Positions 44,869 to 53,785 of a stretch of 64,000 nt of DNA are shown piece after piece. Both the position numbers and the translations under genes were made by a program. Source of the DNA: Cladocopium goreaui (taxonomy: Eukaryota; Sar; Dinophyceae; Suessiales; Symbiodiniaceae); the NCBI GenBank assembly GCA_947184155.2, contig CAMXCT020003168.1, positions 519,286 to 583,285 of the forward strand, in the 5' to 3' direction. Within the stretch, counting starts at the first letter, position 1; every line of letters begins with the position of its first letter. The notes under the pieces were generated by a model that made no database searches, was not told the origin of the DNA, and saw nothing but the letters and a program-made list of their open reading frames with translations.

Positions 44869-45269
44869 TATTTCCATCATGAAAACACCGAAACACTGGG
44901 ACCCGACTTTGTTGGAGACGGACGGCCCCAGATTTGGATCATTTGGAACCGAAAGGTTGCTGTGATTGTTGTTGGTGACCCCGTTGATCCCAAGTATAGC
45001 GACTTATAAACTATTGCTGTCAGACTGTAAAAGCTGATATTTTACAGATGGACCAACACCACCTTTGTCCCTGTACAACCTTGTCTTTTGGTACAGTACC
45101 TTGGTCACGGTGATTTACCTATGAAAAGTGGTGATTTTCCATAGGCAAATGTTAGTTTACCAAGTTTGGATTTGAGATTTTGCTGATCTTCAATCTCAAC
45201 TGGAGAAAGATGTGGCAGGGCAGGGGTTGAATCACCAGCTGGTCATGGTGCTGGAAATCCTCCATTGAG

Positions 45270-45430
45270 ATCCATGGCTGAGTTCAATGAGGGGTGACGA
45301 CCAGAGGGTAGACGATGACTACCTCGGGATGACGACAAAGGACAAAGTGGAGAAGTTTCAGCTCGACGATGACTTTGACTATGACAACTGTTCGGGACCC
45401 AAAGAGCCCTCGTTGACATCCTCAGACTAA
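45270..45430 (+). CDS. Candidate terminal exon, acidic tail
   Basis: The frame, open after TGAG at 45266-45269, reads SSMRGDDQRVDDDYLGMTTK, then DKVEKFQLDDDFDYDN, then CSGPKEPSLTSSD and TAA at 45428. Looks like an acidic, disordered C-terminus. It may close the membrane-protein gene or belong to another. Confidence 0.4.
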
Positions 45431-46787
45431 TTCTGTGTGCCATCGTTCAAATACCCCTGTTGATTGGTTCATAAAAAAACGGTGTTTCACTAGCTGCTGA
45501 GGCTTGGGGATTGTCATTGTCCGTAATTACCAGGGATACCTAGTAAACAAGCATGGTTAACCATGGGATGGGTAGGGCTATTTTTGAAGGCGTCAGACTC
45601 CACTAGAACTGGAAGTTCACCGAAACAAATTCCCAAATGGAATAGACATGAATAGATCTTTGCACCGCCCAATTTTACCCCGAAAAACACCCTGAAAAAT
45701 GCACCTGGTAAAAATATGAAGAAATTGCTGCGACGATTGATGATTCTCCTGCGTTTTTCCAGGCCCGTTGTCACCGCCAGAGTGGCCATATGACCAAAGA
45801 CCTCGACCAGAACCGAAAATGTGGTCGAGACGACGACCTGGAGACCTCTGGTAGACCCAAGAAATTCAAGCACTTTGGGTTTTTATGGATGATTGCTAAT
45901 GAATGTTAATGATGGTTTATAAATGATGGTATATTCATTACCGGTTGGTCACGTTTTTCTGCCATGCTCTTGTTGGGGAAATTGCCACAGCACTGGCCCA
46001 ATGGGATCATGATCCCTGACGGCCGGCAGCTGGCACGTTGTTTTCAGCGGCGAAGACGGTGATCGCTTCTTTTGCTGATGTAGATGTGTGCATTCCATGT
46101 TCTATCTCACATGATTCTTTCATTTACACATCATTATACATCTATACCAATTTATATCAATTTATATATATCAATCTATATCATTCTATATCATATATTT
46201 ATGGTTTACATGGTTTCTTTTGCTGTTCTACCTGTTCAAGCTGACATTTTTTGGCATTTTTTGGCCGTCTCTTTGGGCTCCGGCATCGCTATGGCTGCGC
46301 CAAGTCGGTAAAAATTATCTGACATGGCCAGGCGGACAGTCACCGCGCCCGTGTCACGATGTATGGCCGGGGATGAGCCAAGTAAGATTTTTTTTATTGT
46401 GAACCAGAAGCCATGTGGTGTCACGATGCTTTACGATATGTTAAGGATATTTTAAGGATATTGGAAAATAGTACTTTAATTTGTGCTTTGCCTTCACAAA
46501 AGTGATGTTATTGATGTTACTAGTATGGAGCATGGAAAGCATCGAAAACACTGAAGACTCTCTCTGTCCAGAAGGTTCCTGAGCTATATTGAAATTGCTG
46601 TTGTTCTTGTTTCACGACGCATTCCAGAACATGCATTATATGATCTTATATTGCATGATTACAAATTCGTCCTTCTATATCAGAATGGCCTTCAAGTGTA
46701 TGGTTATAGTGTTCCGTATATTGATGAACTGTTGTTTTCCTATCATCTGGAGACCTCTACGACTATATGGTTACATCATAGTTACAT
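45431..46787. other. Mostly gene-free, several unresolved coding islands
   Basis: GC-richer islands at 45762-45860, 45995-46070, 46245-46310 and 46325-46380 are open in more than one frame or strand and could be exons; I cannot assign them. Confidence 0.35.
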
Positions 46788-46853
46788 CCTGGTTGGTGGT
46801 TTGGAACCCAACTGACTAATACTGTTCAGAGGGGTAGGTCAACCACCAACCAG
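46788..46853. mobile_element. Inverted-repeat element, family B (short copy 3)
   Basis: CTGGTTGGTGGTTTGGAACC at the left and GTCAACCACCAACCAG at the right with CAACTGACTAATACTGTTCAG inside; 66 bp, an internally shortened copy. Confidence 0.65.
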
Positions 46854-46894
46854 TATCCCATCATTTTTGATCCCAATCTTGACCAGGCCTGAAG

Positions 46895-47023
46895 GTGATC
46901 GAAGGAAGGCTGTCGTCATTCCCAACGCCCCTTGGGATCCAGTATGATCCAGTGGATCCGGTGGCTGATCATCAGCAGGTTCTTAGCGTGGCGTTTCAAG
47001 TGGAGGCTACGTACGTGGACTGA
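46895..47023 (+). CDS. Candidate exon, possibly terminal
   Basis: After GGCCTGAAG the frame reads VIEGRLSSFPTPLGIQYDPV, then DPVADHQQVLSVAFQVEATY, then VD and TGA. A competing frame, GDRRKAVVIPNAPWDPV, is shorter. Lies 40 bp after a family B element. Confidence 0.35.
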   Translation: MIEGRLSSFPTPLGIQYDPVDPVADHQQVLSVAFQVEATYVD

Positions 47024-47121
47024 AATTTCTTACAGGTCAGACCACAGAAATCCCCAGAGTTTTACGGAGTTTGAAGCCCAGAAATGGTGAAAAAGTGTTC
47101 TGATTCCTTTCGAAATTATTA

Positions 47122-47223
47122 CCCTCTGGTAATGACTAACATAGCTATTGAAAATGACCATTTATAGTGGATTTTCCCATTAAAAATGGTGATTTTCCAT
47201 AGTTATGTTAGTTTACCAGAGGG
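47122..47223. mobile_element. Palindromic MITE, family A (copy 4)
   Basis: 102 bp from CCCTCTGGTAATGACTAACA to TTAGTTTACCAGAGGG with TA on both sides; same family as 15916 and 44538. Confidence 0.8.
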
Positions 47224-47398
47224 TATTTATAGGGGAGACCAAAGTTTCCATTGAGCACTGAAAAACCTCTGGCGAGGGGAGTTACTCTCGGATCGTATCA
47301 ATTTTCACGCTTAACATCACAGAAGTACGAATTTATTGAACAGAGATCCAGGAAACACCATATAGGTATATATATGATATATATGATATATATATAGA

Positions 47399-47433
47399 TA
47401 TATGGTATATGTATTATATATATATATGGATAT
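47399..47433. repeat. Left target-site duplication of the LINE
   Basis: 35 bp, starting TATATGGTATATG and ending ATGGATAT, identical to 60261-60295. Confidence 0.85.
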
Positions 47434-48035
47434 ATGGTATAAGGTTTCGGCTGAAGCGTGTTCCCGTAGCTCGGCCGTTCACCCTAGTGGCTGGCTGAGC
47501 AATAGCCGCGGGCGTTGTCTTCTTGTGGCAAGAGCAGCGCCTTTTTTTTTTGTGCTCTGTGAGTACCGTGCAGACTCACACCACCTTTGCTTCTGATCAT
47601 CGTCTACCTCGTTTCTCTTCTTCGAGGACTTGTTGGACTTTGACCTTTTTGTCTTGGCCACTACGTAATTGGCTGCCGTTCGCTCGGCCCACTTACAGCT
47701 TATTTATTTCGCATTGGCTTGCAACCACTGATTGATTTTTCTCAGTGTACGGCTCCCACTGCGGACTTAAGTGTATTGGTCTCTGACAATTTATCAGTGC
47801 ATGGGTTATTTCTTCAAGGTCCTCTTTGCGCTCGTGGTCCTTCATCATTACACCTACTCAGCGCAGACGAGCGAGGAAACAGAGGGCAACTGCCCGCCTA
47901 CTGTGGTTTCTTCACAGGAAAGGCGCACGCAGACAAACCCCTTCTGGTTTGATTCGCATTCGCTCAGTTCTGAGCAAACACCATTCGAGAGATCCAGCAT
48001 TTTTGGACAAGATCCTTACAGCCGTCCCAGTTGCG

Positions 48036-49262
48036 ATGACGAAGAAGCATCCATCTTGGCGGTGCAGCCATTGTCATGTGGTGATGAAGGGAACTTTTCC
48101 CAGGTGCTGGAAATGTGGCTCCGAATGGAGTCAATGCAACGATGCCTCCTTCATTCCCCCGGAGTACAAGCAGGCCTACGATCAACAGGCCGGGCATCAA
48201 ACCCCATGGAATGGAGCCTCATGGCAATCCCAGGGCAGTGGCTCGAGAAGTCCGCGCACCAGGAGCAGAAGGCATCCCAATCGAGGATCTCGACAAGGAG
48301 GAGGTCACCATCAGCAGGACAAAGGGTATGGCAAGGGACAGAATCAAGTACCGATGCCTCAAATGGTACCTATGATGATGCAGTATCCACCACCAATGAT
48401 GCCGACTCCCCTACAGCCGCCGGTGTTACCGACGCAGGGGCAGTCTCACATGATGGACAAGGGTGCAGGCAAGGGAATGCCTCTCCAACCGGTGATGGTC
48501 CCACCACCACCTCCTATGCCAGCCTCGGGGGGGATGCCACAAGCAGCTGGAGCACAAACGTCATGGAACCCCAATATGACCATGATGCAGTTCCCTACAG
48601 CTCCTGCTGCTCCAGCAGTTCCAGTCCCTCAAGAGGATGTGATCAAGGAGGGGAAGGCACAGAAAAACTTGAATCGCCTACTGAAGGAAATGAAGAAAGA
48701 AGAGGATACTCTTTCTCCCAATCTTCAGTCTATGGCGCACGAGCTGAAGAAGCAAGACGAAAAGAGCAACATGCAAGGACTACATTCAGCGGTTCGAGAC
48801 CTAGGCAATGCCAAAAACGACCTGCTGGAGGCCGAAAACGCACGAGTCCAGTTGCTCTCGCAGTGGAAGCACTTCTTGCAACAATCTGTTGTCAAATGGA
48901 AGGAATTCACCATGAACTTTCAAGCTTCAGATTCAGCGCATCAAGCCAGTGTTCAAGCAGCTCGCCTTGCAGTTCGCAAAGCTCAACGTGCTTTCAATCT
49001 TGCTTCGAAAAGGGAGCACATTGGCAAGAACGAACCGTGGCCAGTTTCGGACGACGAAGACGAGGCTGCCGACGAGATGAATGTGGATCCCAAGGAGGAA
49101 AGTGCACAAAAAACACACGATGGTATGAGCTCTATCGTCACGAGCTTAGAGGAGCTCTCGTCCTCGGCCGATCTCCTGGAGCAGCGTGTGAAAAGGCCAC
49201 GGACGTCTCTTACCATCGAGGAGCTGCCAGACCAGTCTTTTGGCAAGGCCGGCGATACGTGA
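48036..49262 (+). CDS. LINE ORF1: RanBP2-like zinc ribbon, Pro/Met/Gln region, coiled coil
   Basis: The first ATG in this frame is at 48036; upstream the frame is open to about 47826 but has no ATG. 408 codons. Residues 7-30 hold WRCSHCHVVMKGTFPRCWKC, a W-x-C-x2-C-x10-C-x2-C pattern close to RanBP2-type zinc fingers, which often bind single-stranded RNA. A disordered, Gln/Pro/Met-rich stretch (MVPMMMQYPPPMMPTPLQPP) follows, then a helical region of about 150 residues (DVIKEGKAQKNLNRLLKEMK, AVRDLGNAKNDLLEAENARV) likely to form a coiled coil, and an acidic tail. The layout fits a LINE ORF1 nucleic-acid-binding chaperone. It stops at a TGA at 49260. The same DNA is also open in the ORF2 frame. 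Confidence 0.75.
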   Translation: MTKKHPSWRCSHCHVVMKGTFPRCWKCGSEWSQCNDASFIPPEYKQAYDQQAGHQTPWNGASWQSQGSGSRSPRTRSRRHPNRGSRQGGGHHQQDKGYGKGQNQVPMPQMVPMMMQYPPPMMPTPLQPPVLPTQGQSHMMDKGAGKGMPLQPVMVPPPPPMPASGGMPQAAGAQTSWNPNMTMMQFPTAPAAPAVPVPQEDVIKEGKAQKNLNRLLKEMKKEEDTLSPNLQSMAHELKKQDEKSNMQGLHSAVRDLGNAKNDLLEAENARVQLLSQWKHFLQQSVVKWKEFTMNFQASDSAHQASVQAARLAVRKAQRAFNLASKREHIGKNEPWPVSDDEDEAADEMNVDPKEESAQKTHDGMSSIVTSLEELSSSADLLEQRVKRPRTSLTIEELPDQSFGKAGDT

Positions 49263-49288
49263 CCGATGGGTACGATCGCCAGGGGCCC

Positions 49289-52200
49289 ATGCTCCTGCCA
49301 GTGATGGACGTTCAGGCTGTCCGACTTCACTGGAACCACTCGATTCTCCAAGAAAGAGACTTCTTGCCGGAGTGGCAAGCGCAAGTTCATGCATCGACAC
49401 TAGCTGCGGAGTTAGGCCACAAGGAAACGCTGGTTGTTGATGTGTTTGCACTGCCTCTCCGAAGGAAGCCACGTCAATCAAAGGTGACATTTGATGAGGA
49501 GGTTGTAGTCTACATGGGGCTGTATGACGACCCGATCTTCCGCAGTGTCACGATGCAACACCATACGCTCTCTTCATGGCAGGGAAAGCCGTGGACTGTT
49601 CGAGCTTTACCAGAGTACCATATTGAAGATGAATTTGAAGAAGGTGATCGAACCAGTTTCATGGCTCGTCGACCTACTAGATTTGCTTCTTCAGATGGTG
49701 AAAGAACATCTGAAACAGCCGCATCCTCCTCCACAACCAGTTCCAGTATGTCGCACTCTTCCACCCGTCAGACTGTGTTGATCCTTCTGGATGGTAGGAT
49801 GCTACCAGCGAGTCTGCCTTGGTCTGATGGAGAGGCACTAGCGACACAAGTTTCTCAAGTGACAGACATCGACAAGTCGGAGTTGCTCGCCGTACATTAT
49901 GTTTCGCATCGTCCCTCTGACTTGGTTCGACAAGATCTGCAATGCTTATTGTTGCAAATTAGAAGCGAAGTGAGACCATCACCCTTTGTAAGTTTGATCC
50001 TCATTGACCTTGAGATTTATGAACCGAATGAAGTTTTGCCTGGTGCATTCCGTCGATTCTCCAAATGGCTGCCGATGACTCTGAACCGGGTCTCTGCCTT
50101 TAGACTTTTGGACCTTGAGCCACTTCTGATCGCACATCCCGAAAGCAGCCGTTTGTGGCACAATCATGTATTGATCCCGGATGGACAAATTTCTCCGCTC
50201 CATCTTGCTGACGGTGATTTCATCAAAGTTGTGATTGGCCAGCATGAGGGAGGTTTTGACTGCAGCGATTCCGATCTTTCCTCCTTCTCGATTGAAGAAG
50301 AGCAGGAAGAATCTGATCAGGTCAGCACCTTGCAACGGAATCCTCCATCGTATGAGATTTTGCCCAGCTTTGCCGATGCTGATCCGCTGTCTCTCCAGGC
50401 CGTGTGTATCTCCGGCAGCTGTGACCAGCTCGCATGCAAACCTAGGGTCAGTAGCATGAATGAGCCTTTTTCATTTTTCGAAGGCACTGGGAGCCACACA
50501 GAAAGGACACACCCTGGCCGTCCACCTCGGGTTGAAAGTCCATATTGGCACCAGGAAATCTGGGACTTGCTTTGTGACGAAGGTGCTACAGAAATGGAAG
50601 AGGAAGGGCCAATCATTTATGTGAAGTCTTTCTTCATTTCGCATGCACACACCACGGTCAATAAAGTGTCCCGCCCATTGAGATTTGATGCAGAACATGA
50701 AACATGGGAGGCCAGTGTGAGGTTCATGTGGGAAGACTTCATCGATCCGACTGCTCCCCTTGAGCTGCTGATTGTAAGTCCTAGCCCGCCAGCGACTATC
50801 TATGAAGGGACTGTCGCCACTGTGCTAGTAGTTCAACATCCGCTGCCACAGAAGTTTGCGATTGTAGTGACTGCGCATCCTGACACACAGGAGATCAGAC
50901 ATGCACGAAGCGCAGCCATTTCAGTTGGTCCTCTTGTGACTCAGACGCAATTGGTCGAGGCGGCTGAAGTCCAAGACCTCTGCAGCAGTCCCGGTTGCAC
51001 CACATGGATTGGACAGCGAGAGCTGCCAGTTGCTGCGGACATCAGAGTTCATGATGGTTTAGGCGTTCAGTTGAAAATACCGGCCACACGAGTTGACCCC
51101 TCGTCACGTAGCATTGATTTGATTGCCTCCCAACAGCCGCATGAAACAGCCAGCACTTCGGTTGAGACGGAGGAAGAACATGAGGACATTACGCTGCTTT
51201 CTTTACAGGCTAACCATCTGCAGGGAATGTTCACTAGCACTCTGCGATTACTGGGCCCAGCCTTGCAGCAGAGAGATGGCAATTTTGAAGTGCCCATTCC
51301 TGACACACATCCAGTGCATGGACAAGACATCAATGACGGAAGACATCTAGATGAATTGTATGAGCACTGGCATCAAGTTACGCCAATCTTCGCCATCTCG
51401 ATTGAAGAAGCAGCAGTTACTTTCACTTCATGGTTTGTGCATTGTAACATTTGGCCCACTTGCGACAATCCCAGAAGGATCACTTTGTTTCCACAGAGAC
51501 AAGACTGGGATCGGCAAATCCGTTCCCTTTGGCGAGACCGTATGCAACCTGGCCAAGCCTTTGAAGTCAGCATTATTGCTCCTGCTGACGACGAGGACCC
51601 ATCGCCTGGTCATATTTTGGTTCACCAAGGGTTAAACAGCAGGCATAAAGGCATACTTCTCAGCACGTTTCATCATGCGGGATCCTCACAGCTGCACTCA
51701 CGACGTGCAGTAGTTGCGCCAAAACGCATTGTTTTTCCGGATCTGGTTCATTTTGCAGGCTTTCATGTTGAATGTCAGACCAGAGAATTTCTTTGCGTAG
51801 GGTTTTTCGGCAGGGAATCACTTGATGAAGTCCGTCCATTGTTTCCTCAGACTGGGGCGCACTTTGAATTGCACCTTGTTGACTGGACATTAGTGCCGAC
51901 TGCCGCTGGACAATCATGCCCTCTTGAGGAAACTGAAGATCATGACATCTCATCGTATATGCAGGCTGACCGACATAGATTCACAAGAGCACCACGCACT
52001 TGCGGTGTCAATCTGCCGGAACAACCGCATGAGAGCAGCCCTTTCCAGTTCCAAATCAATGCGCCAGTATTTGTACCTGGAATACCCTGGGATCTTCACA
52101 CTCATGATGAATTTATACAAGATTTGTTTGAGGCATGGAATCAAGTAGCTGTGGCATGGGAGAATGAGGAGCGATCCAGTTTGATTCTGACATGGTTTGT

Positions 52201-53785
52201 TGATCACCAATGGCCAAACCCACATGGACGCACACCACGAAGTGTGCGGCTCTTTTCGGATTTGCAAGATTGGCGCCGGCAGATCTCGCAGGCGTGGCAA
52301 GACCATGTAGTTCTCGGACAGGAACTGGAATACCACCTTGTCACTCCTCAGCCCTACACTGTTGATCGCCGTATTGCAGCGCATGTAATAGTGATTCAAC
52401 GACCAAATGAACAGTGGGTCACCAATGTCGTCACTTTGTTTGATGAACGGACTCTGCAGACGACTGTGTCACAGCTTGCGATCACTACCCACGAACACAT
52501 CTTGCTTGATAATCTTGCAAGGGTTTTTGGCATTTTTGATGTTTGTTTTGGTACATCGCCAACACTCCTATGCCATGCCTGGTACAGGGACCTTGCCCTG
52601 GCGGCTGGAGCACCAATACCAGGTAGGAGTGGTCTGAGCATCAATGTCCTTGTTAGGCCGCGACCAATTCCACTTCCAGCTGAGGTTTTGGAAGAACGAG
52701 ATGAGCACAGCCTTCTTGTTTTGTCAGGAAAAAGTGTGCCTTTCCAGGATGACTCACAGCATGCGGCATCAATTTCTGGTGTTGATTTTGAGGACGCGGC
52801 CTGTGACAGGAACAGCGCTGCCCAGATTGGACCATCAGCTCTTATTAGCGGTTGCAAAACCGAACGGATTGCGCCCAAGAGCCGGCAGTGTAAAATCTCA
52901 GATCAGCCCAATCAAGGTCTCGCACAGAATGCTGGCTCAGCTCCACACTTGACGCCAGTGCCGATGCCTACACATGCAGCTGCACCTGTTGGAATTCCGA
53001 CCTTTGTTTTTGACATGATGCGTGATTTGCAAGCTCACATGCTCCGCACAGATGGAAATCAACAAGGCTTCGTAGTCAGAGTCTGGTATATCCACCACAT
53101 ACATCGTAGGATGTCCAGGATTGCAAGATATCTGCACTTATCAGGTCCTCCTCATCTGTGGCAGCCGCGCATCGTAGCTCTCTGGGCAGACAGATTAGTC
53201 CCCTTTGAAGCAATCGCAATTTGCTTGGCCCAACCCAGACCTTTCCGTACGACCCATGAACAACACCTTGCGTTTGATTTAATTGTCACACAGGGTGTAC
53301 AAGAACCAAGACGGTCAGGTTTGATCTCGGTTTATCCATCTCACCCTGACCCCACATTTCCGCAATTTGCAGTAGCGGTCTCCTTCCGGCCACAGGTCAG
53401 TGGAGAATGGTTGGTCAGAAAACTTGCTTTTCAACAAGTTTGCCAAGTACACAGATGTCAGATTTTCCATAGGTGGAATGAGATCCCTCAGACGCCAGAT
53501 CTGACACACGAGATGTCCAATGGCGATAGTTTTGACATTCATATCCATCGCAATGGCCCCGGACTAGCTGAGTTGCAGCCCTCACCGCAGCCATCACATT
53601 TGGATGTCCATCCACCTGATGAGGATCAAGCAGCTGCAACTGAGGAAGAGGCGACTGAAGGACCGATCCTTCTCCAGCTCCACAGCCTTTTGCATCAGGG
53701 AGATCCTTCCCTGACGGATATCAAACCGTTGACCAGACTTGTACCTGTTCCTCGACTGAGGTGCCGATCCGCATTATTGGTCTAG
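49289..53785 (+). CDS. LINE ORF2: four copies of an unknown domain
   Basis: About 1498 codons from an ATG 26 bp after the ORF1 stop; the frame itself is open from 47771, across the whole of ORF1. After an N-terminal region of about 420 residues with acidic and Ser-rich linkers come four repeats, starting near 50555, 51347, 52112 and 53007, each 255-300 residues. Shared pattern: a helix, then (S/L)xxWF.xH, then R...L, then W..QI..LW.D...P, then E..I..P.P, then a hydrophobic (H)VIV.Q strand. Examples are FTSWFVHCNIW, ILTWFVDHQWP and VRVWYIHHIHR; DWDRQIRSLWRDRMQPGQ and DWRRQISQAWQDHVVLGQ. I recognise no known family. No catalytic signature stands out. A structural or RNA-packaging role is a guess. 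Confidence 0.75.
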   Translation: MLLPVMDVQAVRLHWNHSILQERDFLPEWQAQVHASTLAAELGHKETLVVDVFALPLRRKPRQSKVTFDEEVVVYMGLYDDPIFRSVTMQHHTLSSWQGKPWTVRALPEYHIEDEFEEGDRTSFMARRPTRFASSDGERTSETAASSSTTSSSMSHSSTRQTVLILLDGRMLPASLPWSDGEALATQVSQVTDIDKSELLAVHYVSHRPSDLVRQDLQCLLLQIRSEVRPSPFVSLILIDLEIYEPNEVLPGAFRRFSKWLPMTLNRVSAFRLLDLEPLLIAHPESSRLWHNHVLIPDGQISPLHLADGDFIKVVIGQHEGGFDCSDSDLSSFSIEEEQEESDQVSTLQRNPPSYEILPSFADADPLSLQAVCISGSCDQLACKPRVSSMNEPFSFFEGTGSHTERTHPGRPPRVESPYWHQEIWDLLCDEGATEMEEEGPIIYVKSFFISHAHTTVNKVSRPLRFDAEHETWEASVRFMWEDFIDPTAPLELLIVSPSPPATIYEGTVATVLVVQHPLPQKFAIVVTAHPDTQEIRHARSAAISVGPLVTQTQLVEAAEVQDLCSSPGCTTWIGQRELPVAADIRVHDGLGVQLKIPATRVDPSSRSIDLIASQQPHETASTSVETEEEHEDITLLSLQANHLQGMFTSTLRLLGPALQQRDGNFEVPIPDTHPVHGQDINDGRHLDELYEHWHQVTPIFAISIEEAAVTFTSWFVHCNIWPTCDNPRRITLFPQRQDWDRQIRSLWRDRMQPGQAFEVSIIAPADDEDPSPGHILVHQGLNSRHKGILLSTFHHAGSSQLHSRRAVVAPKRIVFPDLVHFAGFHVECQTREFLCVGFFGRESLDEVRPLFPQTGAHFELHLVDWTLVPTAAGQSCPLEETEDHDISSYMQADRHRFTRAPRTCGVNLPEQPHESSPFQFQINAPVFVPGIPWDLHTHDEFIQDLFEAWNQVAVAWENEERSSLILTWFVDHQWPNPHGRTPRSVRLFSDLQDWRRQISQAWQDHVVLGQELEYHLVTPQPYTVDRRIAAHVIVIQRPNEQWVTNVVTLFDERTLQTTVSQLAITTHEHILLDNLARVFGIFDVCFGTSPTLLCHAWYRDLALAAGAPIPGRSGLSINVLVRPRPIPLPAEVLEERDEHSLLVLSGKSVPFQDDSQHAASISGVDFEDAACDRNSAAQIGPSALISGCKTERIAPKSRQCKISDQPNQGLAQNAGSAPHLTPVPMPTHAAAPVGIPTFVFDMMRDLQAHMLRTDGNQQGFVVRVWYIHHIHRRMSRIARYLHLSGPPHLWQPRIVALWADRLVPFEAIAICLAQPRPFRTTHEQHLAFDLIVTQGVQEPRRSGLISVYPSHPDPTFPQFAVAVSFRPQVSGEWLVRKLAFQQVCQVHRCQIFHRWNEIPQTPDLTHEMSNGDSFDIHIHRNGPGLAELQPSPQPSHLDVHPPDEDQAAATEEEATEGPILLQLHSLLHQGDPSLTDIKPLTRLVPVPRLRCRSALLV

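Noticed and set aside
45514-45873. Minus-strand hydrophobic ORF (LQVVVSTTFSVLVEVFGHMA)
   Set aside because: The opposite strand is equally open after a good TTTTTCCAG acceptor; strand cannot be decided, so not annotated.
47771-49262. The 2004-residue open frame read as one protein starting at 47771
   Set aside because: Its first 490 residues are Ser/Thr/Gly-rich with no domain, while the overlapping frame encodes a zinc ribbon and coiled coil; the start would be GTG. ORF2 is therefore started at the ATG at 49289, with overprinting kept as a finding.
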